From Candidatus Rokubacteria bacterium 13_1_40CM_68_15 (lineage in GTDB: Bacteria; Methylomirabilota; Methylomirabilia; Rokubacteriales; CSP1-6): a stretch of 39,093 nt of DNA. This document shows positions 1 to 6,729 of the stretch, one piece after another. The stretch covers positions 1 through 39,093 of the forward strand of contig MNEG01000151.1 in NCBI GenBank assembly GCA_001917585.1, written 5' to 3'. A program made the translations under genes and the position numbers. Under the pieces are notes generated by a model. That model ran no database searches. It was not told where the DNA came from and saw nothing but the letters and a program-made list of their open reading frames with translations. The first letter of the stretch is position 1. Every line of letters starts with the position of its first letter.

Positions 1-108
1 ATCGGTGGCTTGATCTCTTCGACGGCCCTCACGCTGCTCGTGCTGCCGGCCATCTATGCCCTGCGAGCGCGGCGCGAGCGGGTCCCGGACGCCCAGGTCA
101 CGGCCTGA
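1..108 (+). CDS. C-terminal end of an RND efflux pump (partial)
   Basis: The window opens inside a reading frame that ends at TGA 106-108. The 35 visible residues contain GGLISSTALTLLVLPAIYAL followed by a charged tail. This is the typical last transmembrane helix and cytoplasmic tail of heavy-metal or multidrug RND pumps of the CzcA/CusA/AcrB superfamily, inner-membrane proton antiporters of tripartite efflux systems. Everything upstream lies outside the window, so substrate class cannot be assigned. The next gene may start overlapping this stop codon, which would suggest co-transcription. Confidence 0.8.
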   Translation: MGGLISSTALTLLVLPAIYALRARRERVPDAQVTA

Positions 109-149
109 AGTCCCCTCGACACCGGCGGCTCGCGCTCGTCCTGCTCCTC

Positions 150-1970
150 GTGCTCGGGTGTGCGGTCGGGCTCGTGCTCATCGAAGTCGCGCTCCGGCTC
201 CAACAGTCGAGCCGTGACGGCGTCCGGAACCAGTTCGTCGAGGATCGAGGCCTGCTTCACCACCGGCTGCGGCCGCACTTCGACGGTGTCGTGCGGGGGG
301 CGCGCTTCACCACCAACTCCCGCGGCCTGCGTGACCGCGAGTTCGCCGTCCCCAAGCCCGTCGGCGTCTTCCGCATCGCCGTCCTCGGCGACTCGTTCAC
401 CGAAGGCAGCGGCCTCACCGACGCCGAAGCGATGCCCAAGCGCCTGGAAGCACGCTTGCGCCAGCGCTCGTGCGGCACCGGCGTCGAGGTCGTCAACGCG
501 GGTGTGTCCAGCTATTCGCCGATCCTCTACTACCTTCACCTCAAGCACGTCGTCGCGCCGCTGCAGCCCGACCTCGTCGTCCTCAATGTCGACATGACCG
601 ACGTCCACGAGGACATGATCAGGACCGAGATCGCGTCGCTCGATGCCCAGGGCCTGCCGGTCGCGGTGCCGGCCAATCGACGGCTCGAGTCGGCGCAGAC
701 CCTGCTGCCGATCCTGCCCCCCGCGCTGCGCGGGCTGGAAGCGCCCATCGCGCGCCTTGCCGTGTACCAGCGATTGCGCCGATCATCGGTGGGCCACTGG
801 CTCGTCGGTCGACCCCTCGTCGATGCGGCCGCGATGGAACAGCGGGGACTGGTCGGGGATCTTCGCTACGATCCGATGGCGATCACGCGCGACCTCGAGA
901 CCGAGCAGATCCACCGGGCGTGGGCGCTGTCCGGCCGGTACATCCGTGGCATCAGCGACCTGGCGCGGAGCCTGGGGGCGCGCTTCGTCACCAACTCCCG
1001 CGGCCTGCGTGACCGCGAGTTCGCCGTCCCCAAGCCCGTCGGCGTCTTCCGCATCGCCGTCCTCGGCGACTCGTTCACCGAAGGCAGCGGCCTCACCGAC
1101 GCCGAAGCGATGCCCAAGCGCCTGGAAGCACGCTTGCGCCAGCGCTCGTGCGGCACCGGCGTCGAGGTCGTCAACGCGGGTGTGTCCAGCTATTCGCCGA
1201 TCCTCTACTACCTTCACCTCAAGCACGTCGTCGCGCCGCTGCAGCCCGACCTCGTCGTCCTCAATGTCGACATGACCGACGTCCACGAGGACATGATCAG
1301 GACCGAGATCGCGTCGCTCGATGCCCAGGGCCTGCCGGTCGCGGTGCCGGCCAATCGACGGCTCGAGTCGGCGCAGACCCTGCTGCCGATCCTGCCCCCC
1401 GCGCTGCGCGGGCTGGAAGCGCCCATCGCGCGCCTTGCCGTGTACCAGCGATTGCGCCGATCATCGGTGGGCCACTGGCTCGTCGGTCGACCCCTCGTCG
1501 ATGCGGCCGCGATGGAACAGCGGGGACTGGTCGGGGATCTTCGCTACGATCCGATGGCGATCACGCGCGACCTCGAGACCGAGCAGATCCACCGGGCGTG
1601 GGCGCTGTCCGGCCGGTACATCCGTGGCATCAGCGACCTGGCGCGGAGCCTGGGGGCGCGCTTCGTCCTCGTCACCTATCCTCACGCCCACCAGGTCAGC
1701 GCGACGGCCTCGCCGGCGGGCCGTAACTCGGTGGGCATGCGCCCGCGCCTGTACGCGTCGGAGCGGCCGTTCAAGATCCTCGAAGCGCTCGGTGCGCGGC
1801 ACGGCTTTCCGGTGATCAATCTGCTGGCGCTGTTCCGCCACCGCGAGGCCGTCGATGGCCCGCTCTTCCGATACGAAGACATGCACCATACCGCGAAGGG
1901 CGCCGATGTCTTCGCCGAAGGCGTCTTGACCGGCCTGCGCGAGCACCGACTCGTCACCTGTGCGGGCTGA
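150..1970 (+). CDS. SGNH/GDSL hydrolase-like protein with internal duplication
   Basis: The frame runs from GTG 150 to TGA 1968-1970 (606 codons). The N-terminus is hydrophobic (LGCAVGLVLIEVALRL) and looks like a signal anchor. The frame stays open upstream to CTG 105, which overlaps the previous TGA and would lengthen the hydrophobic segment, so the start is uncertain. The protein contains the block FRIAVLGDSFTEGSG twice; GDS is the block-I serine motif of SGNH hydrolases (esterases and acyl-carbohydrate hydrolases). The second appearance comes from an exact 678-bp in-frame tandem repeat. Without it the product would be about 380 residues, a normal size. The C-terminal part (YEDMHHTAKGADVFAEG) carries the expected D-x-x-H of block V. 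The natural substrate is unknown. The duplicated form is probably either an assembly artefact or a very recent duplication. Confidence 0.7.
   Translation: MLGCAVGLVLIEVALRLQQSSRDGVRNQFVEDRGLLHHRLRPHFDGVVRGARFTTNSRGLRDREFAVPKPVGVFRIAVLGDSFTEGSGLTDAEAMPKRLEARLRQRSCGTGVEVVNAGVSSYSPILYYLHLKHVVAPLQPDLVVLNVDMTDVHEDMIRTEIASLDAQGLPVAVPANRRLESAQTLLPILPPALRGLEAPIARLAVYQRLRRSSVGHWLVGRPLVDAAAMEQRGLVGDLRYDPMAITRDLETEQIHRAWALSGRYIRGISDLARSLGARFVTNSRGLRDREFAVPKPVGVFRIAVLGDSFTEGSGLTDAEAMPKRLEARLRQRSCGTGVEVVNAGVSSYSPILYYLHLKHVVAPLQPDLVVLNVDMTDVHEDMIRTEIASLDAQGLPVAVPANRRLESAQTLLPILPPALRGLEAPIARLAVYQRLRRSSVGHWLVGRPLVDAAAMEQRGLVGDLRYDPMAITRDLETEQIHRAWALSGRYIRGISDLARSLGARFVLVTYPHAHQVSATASPAGRNSVGMRPRLYASERPFKILEALGARHGFPVINLLALFRHREAVDGPLFRYEDMHHTAKGADVFAEGVLTGLREHRLVTCAG
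311..1666 (+). repeat. Exact tandem duplication, two units of 678 bp
   Basis: Bases 311-988 and 989-1666 appear identical when compared line by line and in translation. The unit is 678 bp, 226 codons, so the reading frame is kept. The 13-mer GGGGGCGCGCTTC occurs at 296-308, 974-986 and 1652-1664, at both outer edges and at the junction, which is a microhomology able to generate the duplication by slippage, unequal crossing over or an assembly-graph error. Confidence 0.9.
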
Positions 1971-1990
1971 CCGCGATCAGCGCGGAGGGC

Positions 1991-2293
1991 TCACCACACC
2001 CAGTGGCCAGGGAGCCAGACCGATTCTGAGCCCGTCCAGCACGACTCCCCGGGAACCCACATCGGCCGGTAGCCGGGATCGGGAACGCCACGCGGCGCGC
2101 AGGTGAGAGTGTCGCGCACCACCGTGGCCCGAGGCTGGGGCGGGGCCACGGGGCTGCCGCCCGTCATCGGTCGGACGACACCGTTGACGACGAGCGCCGA
2201 GTCACGCGGGACACGAACGGGCTGGCTGCCCCCGAACGCCGCAGCCGGCAGGAACACCGCGACCACGACGGCGATCAGACCCCTGATCGACAC
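1991..2293 (-). CDS. Small secreted protein with YXWGXW-like C-terminus
   Basis: The minus-strand frame runs from GTG 2293 (a second GTG lies directly before it at 2296) to TGA 1993-1991, about 100 residues. A signal peptide is clear: SIRGLIAVVVAVFLPAAAFG. The mature part is proline-rich. It ends in aromatic repeats, RPMWVPGESCW and VWLPGHWVW, resembling the YXWGXW repeats of small secreted or periplasmic proteins. Two cysteines in the C-terminal half could pair. An upstream ATG at 2353 would put about 20 unlikely residues before the signal peptide, so GTG is preferred. The function is unknown. Confidence 0.55.
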   Translation of the reverse strand: MSIRGLIAVVVAVFLPAAAFGGSQPVRVPRDSALVVNGVVRPMTGGSPVAPPQPRATVVRDTLTCAPRGVPDPGYRPMWVPGESCWTGSESVWLPGHWVW

Positions 2294-2314
2294 CACGCCC
2301 CCAGTGTAACTGAC

Positions 2315-2345
2315 AGGGAAATGGGGGCCCCGATATGGCCCCCAT
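2315..2345 (-). terminator. Hairpin, probable terminator after flagellin/LuxR unit
   Basis: ATGGGGGCC (2321-2329) and GGCCCCCAT (2337-2345) form a perfect 9-bp stem with a 7-base loop. On the minus strand the stem is followed by a short TTT. The T tract is weak, so termination is probable rather than certain. It lies downstream of the small LuxR-type gene and before the next minus-strand gene. Confidence 0.5.
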
Positions 2346-2358
2346 AGCCCCAACGTTC

Positions 2359-2386
2359 GGAGCGCCCGGCGGAGCCGGAGCGCTCC
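2359..2386 (-). terminator. Strong GC hairpin downstream of LuxR-type gene
   Basis: GGAGCGC (2359-2365) pairs with GCGCTCC (2380-2386), and inside it CCGGC pairs with GCCGG around a GGA loop, leaving one unpaired A. This 12-bp stem sits 13 bases beyond the stop of the LuxR-type gene. There is no T tract on the minus strand, so it may stabilise the 3' end or act together with the 2321-2345 hairpin. Confidence 0.4.
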
Positions 2387-2398
2387 TCTACACAGCGA

Positions 2399-2626
2399 CT
2401 AGCGCGCCGCCAGCTCCTCGGCTCGCATCACCAGCTCGACGCGCGTGTTGATCCCGAGCTTCTTGTAAACCTGGTGGAGATGCAGCTTCATCGTGCCCAC
2501 CGTGATCGCCAGATCACTGGCGATGCGCTCGTTGGGCAAGCCGCGCGACGCGAGGCGCGCGACCTCGAGCTGCTTCGGCGTGAGCGGTTTCGACGTCTCG
2601 TCGACGTCAATGTCGAATGGATGCAT
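2399..2626 (-). CDS. Stand-alone LuxR-type (GerE) HTH protein
   Basis: This 75-residue protein starts at ATG 2626 with a GAGGA ribosome-binding site 8 bases upstream. It is essentially only a LuxR/GerE DNA-binding domain: LTPKQLEVARLASRGLPNER, then TVGTMKLHLHQVYKKLGINTR, the recognition-helix region. No receiver or ligand-binding domain precedes it; only 13 bases separate it from the flagellin stop, so it is probably co-transcribed with flagellin. By analogy with other single-domain LuxR-family proteins it could regulate flagellar or motility genes, but its target is unknown. Lack of any sensory domain implies control by abundance or by a partner protein. Confidence 0.75.
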   Translation of the reverse strand: MHPFDIDVDETSKPLTPKQLEVARLASRGLPNERIASDLAITVGTMKLHLHQVYKKLGINTRVELVMRAEELAAR

Positions 2627-2639
2627 CGTCGGTCCTCGC

Positions 2640-3467
2640 TTATCGGAACAGCGCCAGGATCGAGGCCGGCGCCGAGTTGGCTGCGGCCAGCTGGGCCGTC
2701 GCCGTTTGCTGCAAGATCGAGAGCTTCGCGGAATTCAGCTGCTCCGAGGCCAGGTCGGCGTCCATGATGCGGCTGTGCGCGCCCCGGAGGTTCAGCTCCA
2801 TCGTGTTCAGGTTGTCGCTGCGCACGCGCAGGCGCTTGATCGTCGACCCCGCCGCCTGGAGGATCGTCTTGAGCGAGTCGATGCTGATCTGCACGCTGTT
2901 GAGCGAGGCGCTGGCCAGGGCCTGGGTCGCCACCGTCAGCGCGCTGACCGCGAGTCCCACCGAGTCGAGCCGCTGGCCGATCGAGTACACGTTGACGGCG
3001 GTGCCGTCGGGGCCGACCTGGAAGGTCATCGTGTTGATGGTCAGGAGCTGGATGCCATTGAACTGAGTCTGCCCCACCACCGAGTCGACTTCCGAGGCGA
3101 GCTGGTTGATTTCCGACATGATCGCGCTGCGCTCACTGACACCCTGCGTGTCGTTGGCGGCGAGCACGATCTTCTCCTGCATGCTCGAGAGCAGCTCGTT
3201 GAGGTTGGTGAGGCCGCCCTCGACGACGTCGAGCACGTTCTGGGCGCCGCCGACGTTCCGCTCGGCCATGGCGACCTTGCGGGCGCGGAGGTCGAGCGTG
3301 TTGGCCAGCGACAACCCCGCCGGATCGTCGCCCGACGAGTTGATGCGCTTGCCCGTGGCCAGGCGCAGGTTGGTCTGCGTCAGCTGGGAGTTGATGTTCT
3401 GGAGCGCGTTGAGAGCGTTGAGGGCACTGATGTTCGTGCGAATCCGCGTCAGGTCGCCTGTGGCCAT
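2640..3467 (-). CDS. fliC: Flagellin
   Basis: The product is 275 residues long, starts at ATG 3467 with a strong AGGGAGG site, and ends at TAA 2642-2640. The N-terminal block (IRTNISALNALNALQNINSQ, TGKRINSSGDDPAGLSLA) and the C-terminal block (MDADLASEQLNSAKLSILQQ) are the conserved D0/D1 coiled-coil regions that polymerise into the filament. The variable D2/D3 region is almost absent, so this is a minimal flagellin. It is exported through the flagellar type III system with chaperone help. It lies downstream of motA/motB on the same strand after a 110-base gap. Its leader contains a probable CsrA-binding hairpin (see separate entry), matching the fliW-csrA pair at 35.7-36.4 kb. Confidence 0.95.
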   Translation of the reverse strand: MATGDLTRIRTNISALNALNALQNINSQLTQTNLRLATGKRINSSGDDPAGLSLANTLDLRARKVAMAERNVGGAQNVLDVVEGGLTNLNELLSSMQEKIVLAANDTQGVSERSAIMSEINQLASEVDSVVGQTQFNGIQLLTINTMTFQVGPDGTAVNVYSIGQRLDSVGLAVSALTVATQALASASLNSVQISIDSLKTILQAAGSTIKRLRVRSDNLNTMELNLRGAHSRIMDADLASEQLNSAKLSILQQTATAQLAAANSAPASILALFR

Positions 3468-3473
3468 ACCGTC

Positions 3474-3516
3474 TCCCTCCCTGGTCGTGTCCGACCGCGG
3501 CGTCCGTGCCGCGGTC
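3474..3516 (-). promoter_or_regulatory. Probable CsrA-binding leader of flagellin mRNA
   Basis: In the flagellin leader (minus strand) GACCGCGGC pairs perfectly with GCCGCGGTC (plus-strand coordinates 3493-3501 and 3508-3516). The six-base loop is ACGGAC, placing GGA in a hairpin loop, as in high-affinity CsrA sites. About 25 bases downstream the Shine-Dalgarno sequence GGAGGGAG holds further GGA motifs. A looped GGA plus a second GGA at the ribosome-binding site is the layout known for the hag leader of Bacillus, where CsrA represses flagellin translation and FliW relieves it. fliW and csrA are both in this window. Function is inferred from layout. Confidence 0.65.
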
Positions 3517-3578
3517 CCCCTATCACTGCTGATATAGGGATCGGCCGGGCGCGCCGAATCCGGAGAGCGTTCGGAAGG
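3517..3578 (-). promoter_or_regulatory. Second hairpin in motB-flagellin gap
   Basis: Between the motB-STAS stop and the CsrA-like hairpin, the minus strand contains CCCTATATCA, GCAG, TGATAGGG. Skipping two bulged bases, eight pairs form around a GCAG loop. It could be a weak attenuator, an mRNA processing site or an operator. A GGCCGATC just upstream resembles the -10 element of sigma-28 (GCCGATAA), but there is no TAAA at the right distance, so a flagellin promoter is not secured. Confidence 0.3.
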
Positions 3579-4118
3579 TCAGGCGATCTCGGCGCCGAGG
3601 CCGAGAGCGCGCAGGCGAGCGGCGGCGGGGCCCGGAACGACGCCGACGGCACGGCCGGCGACGCCGCGGGCGCGCGCGAACGCGAGGAGGAGCTGGAGCA
3701 GCGTCACGTCGTAGCCGTGCAGGCGCGACCCGTCGACGGTGACGCAGCCGTCCGTGGGCGCCAGCTCGACGAGCGCCGCGTGCAGACGTACGGCCGCCTC
3801 GGTCAGCGCTTCCTCGTCACGGTCGCCGACGGCGCCGGCCGCCGGCAGGGCGACGACGCCCGCGCCGGCGGGCAGGATCCCCGACTGCTCGCGTCCCGCC
3901 GGCAGCGCGGAGGGATTCCGGAAGTAGGTGGCGATGGACGAGCGGATGACCGGGCTCTGCTCGGCCGCCCACAACACGATGAACAGCGCCATCATCGACG
4001 TCACGAAGTCCGCGTAGGCCACCTTCCAGGCGCCGTGCGGATGCGGGGTCCGGCGGCTGCGGAGCTTTCGGATGATGAACGGGGGCTGCTCGGGATCGGG
4101 TCCCCGCCGACCTGTCAT
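3579..4118 (-). CDS. MotB N-terminus fused to STAS-like domain
   Basis: ATG 4118 overlaps the motA stop (ATGA). Residues 1-114 are MotB: a basic cytoplasmic start (KLRSRRTPHPHGAWKVAYAD), then the single membrane helix DFVTSMMALFIVLWAA. It holds the conserved Asp that carries protons in the stator channel. After a linker (EEALTEAAVRLHAAL) the OmpA-like peptidoglycan-binding domain should follow. Instead residues 115-179 (TVDGSRLHGYDVTLLQLLLAF, then a GLG-type end) read as a SpoIIAA/STAS-like domain. The whole is 179 residues against about 250-300 for MotB. A stator lacking its anchor should not work. The in-frame junction near 3770 is probably a deletion joining two genes. A MotB OmpA tail appears separately at 8101-8400 on the other strand. 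Confidence 0.75.
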   Translation of the reverse strand: MTGRRGPDPEQPPFIIRKLRSRRTPHPHGAWKVAYADFVTSMMALFIVLWAAEQSPVIRSSIATYFRNPSALPAGREQSGILPAGAGVVALPAAGAVGDRDEEALTEAAVRLHAALVELAPTDGCVTVDGSRLHGYDVTLLQLLLAFARARGVAGRAVGVVPGPAAARLRALGLGAEIA

Positions 4119-4981
4119 GCCTGCCTCGGGCTCACCGCCATCGTGGACGCCTCGACGTCGACCAGCGATGGACGCTCGTGGGCGAAGATCGCGCGCCGCG
4201 CGAACTCGACGGCGACGAAGGGCGCGGCGCCCTTCGAGAAGGCCACCACGCCGGCCTTGAGGCAGTGCAGGTAGTTGATGTCCTGCTCGGCCGCCGTCTC
4301 CACGCCGGCGGCGAGCGGGTTGATGAACCCGTAGGCGAGCAGCACGCCCATGAACGTGCCGACGAGCGCCACCGCGACTTTGGAGCCGATCTCGGCGGCG
4401 CTGCCGTCGATGGACTGCATGGCGATGACGACGCCCAGCACGGCGGTGACGATGCCGAGCCCGGGCAGCGTGTCGCCCATCTTGGCGAGGATCGCGGCCG
4501 GCTTGGAGGCCTCGTCGTGGTGCGTCTCGATCTCGCGATCGAGCAGCGCTTCGAGGTCGTAGGGGCTGACGCCGCCGTCGACGAGCAGGCGCAGCGAGTC
4601 GGCCAGGAACGTCACCGAGTGCTGCCGGCCCAGGAAGGACGGGTACTTCGAGAAGATCGACGACTTGGCGGGCTCGGTGACGTCGCGCTCCAGCGCGATG
4701 AAGCCGTGCTTCTTCACGTTGACGAACAGCTCGTACTGCAGCCGAAGGACGTCCACGTAGAGGGAGTGGCGCGCGGTGGCGCCCATCACCATGCTCTTGA
4801 GGCTCTGCGCGAGATGCCCGAGGTATTGGCGCGGCGTGCTGATGATGACCGTCCCGGTGGCCGTCCCGCCGATGATGAGCCACTCGACGGGCTGGAAGAG
4901 CAGCGCCAAAGGTCCGCCTTCGAGCATGAAGCCCCCGAGGACGCTGACCGTGACCACGATGAGCCCAACGACGACGAGCAT
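4115..4981 (-). CDS. motA: Flagellar motor stator protein MotA
   Basis: The 288-residue product is full length for MotA. ATG 4981 is chosen because it has AGGGGAGAA six bases upstream and begins directly with the first membrane helix (LVVVGLIVVTVSVLGGFML). Further helices are seen at PVEWLIIGGTATGTVII, and at GDTLPGLGIVTAVLGVVIAM and VALVGTFMGVLLAYGFINPL, the pair that lines the ion channel with MotB. The cytoplasmic loop between helices 2 and 3 carries charged residues for rotor contact. An extension to ATG 5041 would only add a basic stretch. It is translationally coupled to the truncated motB downstream. Confidence 0.93.
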   Translation of the reverse strand: MLVVVGLIVVTVSVLGGFMLEGGPLALLFQPVEWLIIGGTATGTVIISTPRQYLGHLAQSLKSMVMGATARHSLYVDVLRLQYELFVNVKKHGFIALERDVTEPAKSSIFSKYPSFLGRQHSVTFLADSLRLLVDGGVSPYDLEALLDREIETHHDEASKPAAILAKMGDTLPGLGIVTAVLGVVIAMQSIDGSAAEIGSKVAVALVGTFMGVLLAYGFINPLAAGVETAAEQDINYLHCLKAGVVAFSKGAAPFVAVEFARRAIFAHERPSLVDVEASTMAVSPRQA

Positions 4982-5031
4982 TGCTTCTCCCCTGGCCGGC
5001 CGAGTTCCCCTCCTCAGCCGGTCAGGGTGCG

Positions 5032-5039
5032 TAATCGGC
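5032..5039 (-). promoter_or_regulatory. Possible sigma-28 -10 element for motA
   Basis: The minus strand reads GCCGATTA, one mismatch from the FliA -10 consensus GCCGATAA, about 50 bases before the motA start. A GAAA lies 13 bases upstream, two bases closer than the usual TAAA -35 spacing. fliA and flgM are present in the window, so FliA control is plausible but not shown. Confidence 0.35.
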
Positions 5040-5110
5040 ACGGGCGACCAGGTTTCGGAGGGTGAGGGAAACCGGGCGGCACGCCGAATACCTAGGCAGG
5101 AGGCCGGACC

Positions 5111-5128
5111 ATGAGGGTGCCACGATGA
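5111..5128 (+). CDS. Five-codon leader cistron before cheY remnant
   Basis: ATG 5111 is preceded by an excellent GGCAGGAGG site and encodes only MRVPR. Its TGA (5126-5128) overlaps the ATG of the cheY remnant at 5125 as ATGA. The good ribosome-binding site belongs to this minicistron, while the cheY start has only GAGGG, itself inside the minicistron. Ribosomes finishing the short peptide could re-initiate at cheY. This is seen in sequence; function is inferred. Confidence 0.4.
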   Translation: MRVPR

Positions 5129-5414
5129 GCGCCAAGATCCTGACGGTGGACGACTCTTGCAGCATGCGGCAGATGGTGCGGATCACCGACCTCTATATGC
5201 CGACCATGGACGGGCTCACCCTGCTCCGCGCCATCCGCGAGCGCCCTCAGCACAAGTTCACACCGGTGCTGCTGCTGACGACCGAGCAGGGGGAGGAGAT
5301 GAAGCAACCGGCCGGGCCTCCGGCGCTACCGGCTGGCTGGTCAAGCCGTTCCAGCCCGAGCAGCTCCGTCAGGTGGTGTCTCGGGTCCTCGGCGCGACCC
5401 GCGTGCGCGCGTAA
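5125..5414 (+). pseudogene. CheY-type receiver, internally deleted and frameshifted
   Basis: ATG 5125 begins a normal receiver: AKILTVDDSCSMRQMV includes the acidic pocket. The sequence then jumps to ITDLYMPTMDGLTLLRAIRE, which contains the phospho-acceptor Asp. The roughly 35-40 residues normally between (helix 1 to strand 3) are missing without loss of frame. After TTEQGEEMKQ the frame shifts near 5310 and the end continues in another frame as GATGWLVKPFQPEQLRQVV, with the conserved Lys, ending at 5414. So both an in-frame deletion and a frameshift hit this gene. An intact CheY paralogue is at 10925. Position directly before cheA fits a chemotaxis operon. Confidence 0.8.
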
Positions 5415-5433
5415 CTCTCGCGACGGTGCAGGC

Positions 5434-6729
5434 GTGACCCTCGACCCCGTGCTGCAGATCTTCTTCGACGAGGCGGAGGAGCTTCTCCGCACGTTCGAGG
5501 ACGGCGTGCTCGGCCTGGAGCAGGCGCCCGCCGATCGCGAATGCCTGCACTCGATCTTCCGCGCCGCTCACACCCTCAAGGGCAACAGCAGCATGCTCGG
5601 GTTCGAGCGGATCGCCATCGTCACCCACGCCCTCGAGGAGCTCCTCGTGCGTCTGCGCGGGGACGAGTCGGCCCCCAGCCGTGGCGTGATCGACGCCCTG
5701 CTGAGCGCCAACGACGTGCTCGGCACGCTGGTCGCGCGCGCCCGCGCCCACGACGATAGCGACGTCCCCGGCGTCGGCGCGCTGATCGACATGCTCGCCG
5801 ATCATGCCCAGTCGGTCGGCCATGCCGCGTCGTCGCCGCACCTGCCTGCGCGGGCGACCGCGCACGAGGAGGAGGCGCTCTACGCGATCCGCTTCGAGCC
5901 GCCGGTGGACCTGCTCCGTCGCGGCCTCGATCCGCTGCGCCTCATGGATGCGCTGTCGAGCCTGGGTGAGATGAGCGATCTCGGGGCCCTGGCCTCGGCG
6001 GTGCCTCCGCTCGCGGAGCTCGACCCCGAAGGCAGCTACCTCTTCTTCGAGTGCCGGCTGCGCACGCGGGTGCCGCGGAGTGAGATCGAAGCGTGCTTCG
6101 AGTTCGTGGACAAGCCCGGGGCCGTACACATCGAGGCGCTCGAGGGCGGTGAGGACGCGGACGTGCACGTGCCCGCCCGGTCGACACCGGCGATGGACGC
6201 GCTGCCGGCGCCCCACGAGAAGAACCGCTGGACCGAGGGCGAGACGCAGTCCATCCGTGTCGCCACCGAGAAGGTCGACCGCCTGGTCGATCTCGTCGGC
6301 GAGCTCGTGATCACACAGTCGATGGTCGCCCAGATCGTCCACCAGCTCGGCGAGGGCGCCGCCGTGGCGGACCGCCTACCCGAGCTGCAGGAGGCCGTCG
6401 CCCAGACGGACCGCCACGCGCGCGACCTCGAGGAGCGGGTGATGGCTGTCCGCATGCTGCCCATCAAGACGGTCTTCGGCCGGCTCTTCCGCGTGCCCGG
6501 CGCCATCGAGGAGCCGACGCGCGGGCTGTCGGTGGTCGTCGAGCACGAGGGCCGCCGCGTGGCGCTCTTCGTGGACGAGCTGCTCGGCCAGCAGCAGTTC
6601 GTGATCAAGAGCCTCGATGCGAACTTCCACCGCGTGAACGGCGTGGCCGGGGCCACTATCCTCGGTGATGGTCGCGTCGCGCTGATCCTCGACGTCCCCG
6701 GCCTCGTCGCGCTGGGAAAGGCGGCGTGA
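5434..6729 (+). CDS. cheA: CheA lacking its ATPase domain
   Basis: Starts at GTG 5434 and ends at TGA 6727-6729; 431 residues against about 650 for a normal CheA. Domain order: HPt domain with HTLKGNSSMLGF (phospho-His near residue 46); a weakly conserved middle; the P3 dimerisation hairpin (IRVATEKVDRLVDLVGELVI ... RDLEERVMAVRMLPIKTVFG); then directly the second half of the CheW-like P5 domain (GLSVVVEHEGRRVALFVDEL ... GATILGDGRVALILDV). The P4 HATPase domain with its N, G1 and G2 boxes, and the first part of P5, are absent. The junction is in frame near 6485. As written the protein cannot phosphorylate itself, although it could still accept phosphate in trans and dimerise. An artefactual or real deletion of about 600 bp is likely. 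Confidence 0.88.
   Translation: MTLDPVLQIFFDEAEELLRTFEDGVLGLEQAPADRECLHSIFRAAHTLKGNSSMLGFERIAIVTHALEELLVRLRGDESAPSRGVIDALLSANDVLGTLVARARAHDDSDVPGVGALIDMLADHAQSVGHAASSPHLPARATAHEEEALYAIRFEPPVDLLRRGLDPLRLMDALSSLGEMSDLGALASAVPPLAELDPEGSYLFFECRLRTRVPRSEIEACFEFVDKPGAVHIEALEGGEDADVHVPARSTPAMDALPAPHEKNRWTEGETQSIRVATEKVDRLVDLVGELVITQSMVAQIVHQLGEGAAVADRLPELQEAVAQTDRHARDLEERVMAVRMLPIKTVFGRLFRVPGAIEEPTRGLSVVVEHEGRRVALFVDELLGQQQFVIKSLDANFHRVNGVAGATILGDGRVALILDVPGLVALGKAA

Noticed and set aside
311-1666. CRISPR array or other short-repeat array
   Set aside because: The repeat is long, coding and contiguous without spacers. No CRISPR array or cas gene was seen anywhere in the window.
3541-3560. Sigma-28 promoter for flagellin
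   Set aside because: Only a partial -10 (GGCCGATC) is present and no TAAA-type -35 lies near it, so I do not call a promoter.
2493-4274. Long open frame on the plus strand antisense to flagellin and motB
   Set aside because: Its translation is Arg/Val/Asp-rich without any motif, and lies opposite well-conserved genes. High GC gives few stops in the antisense frame.
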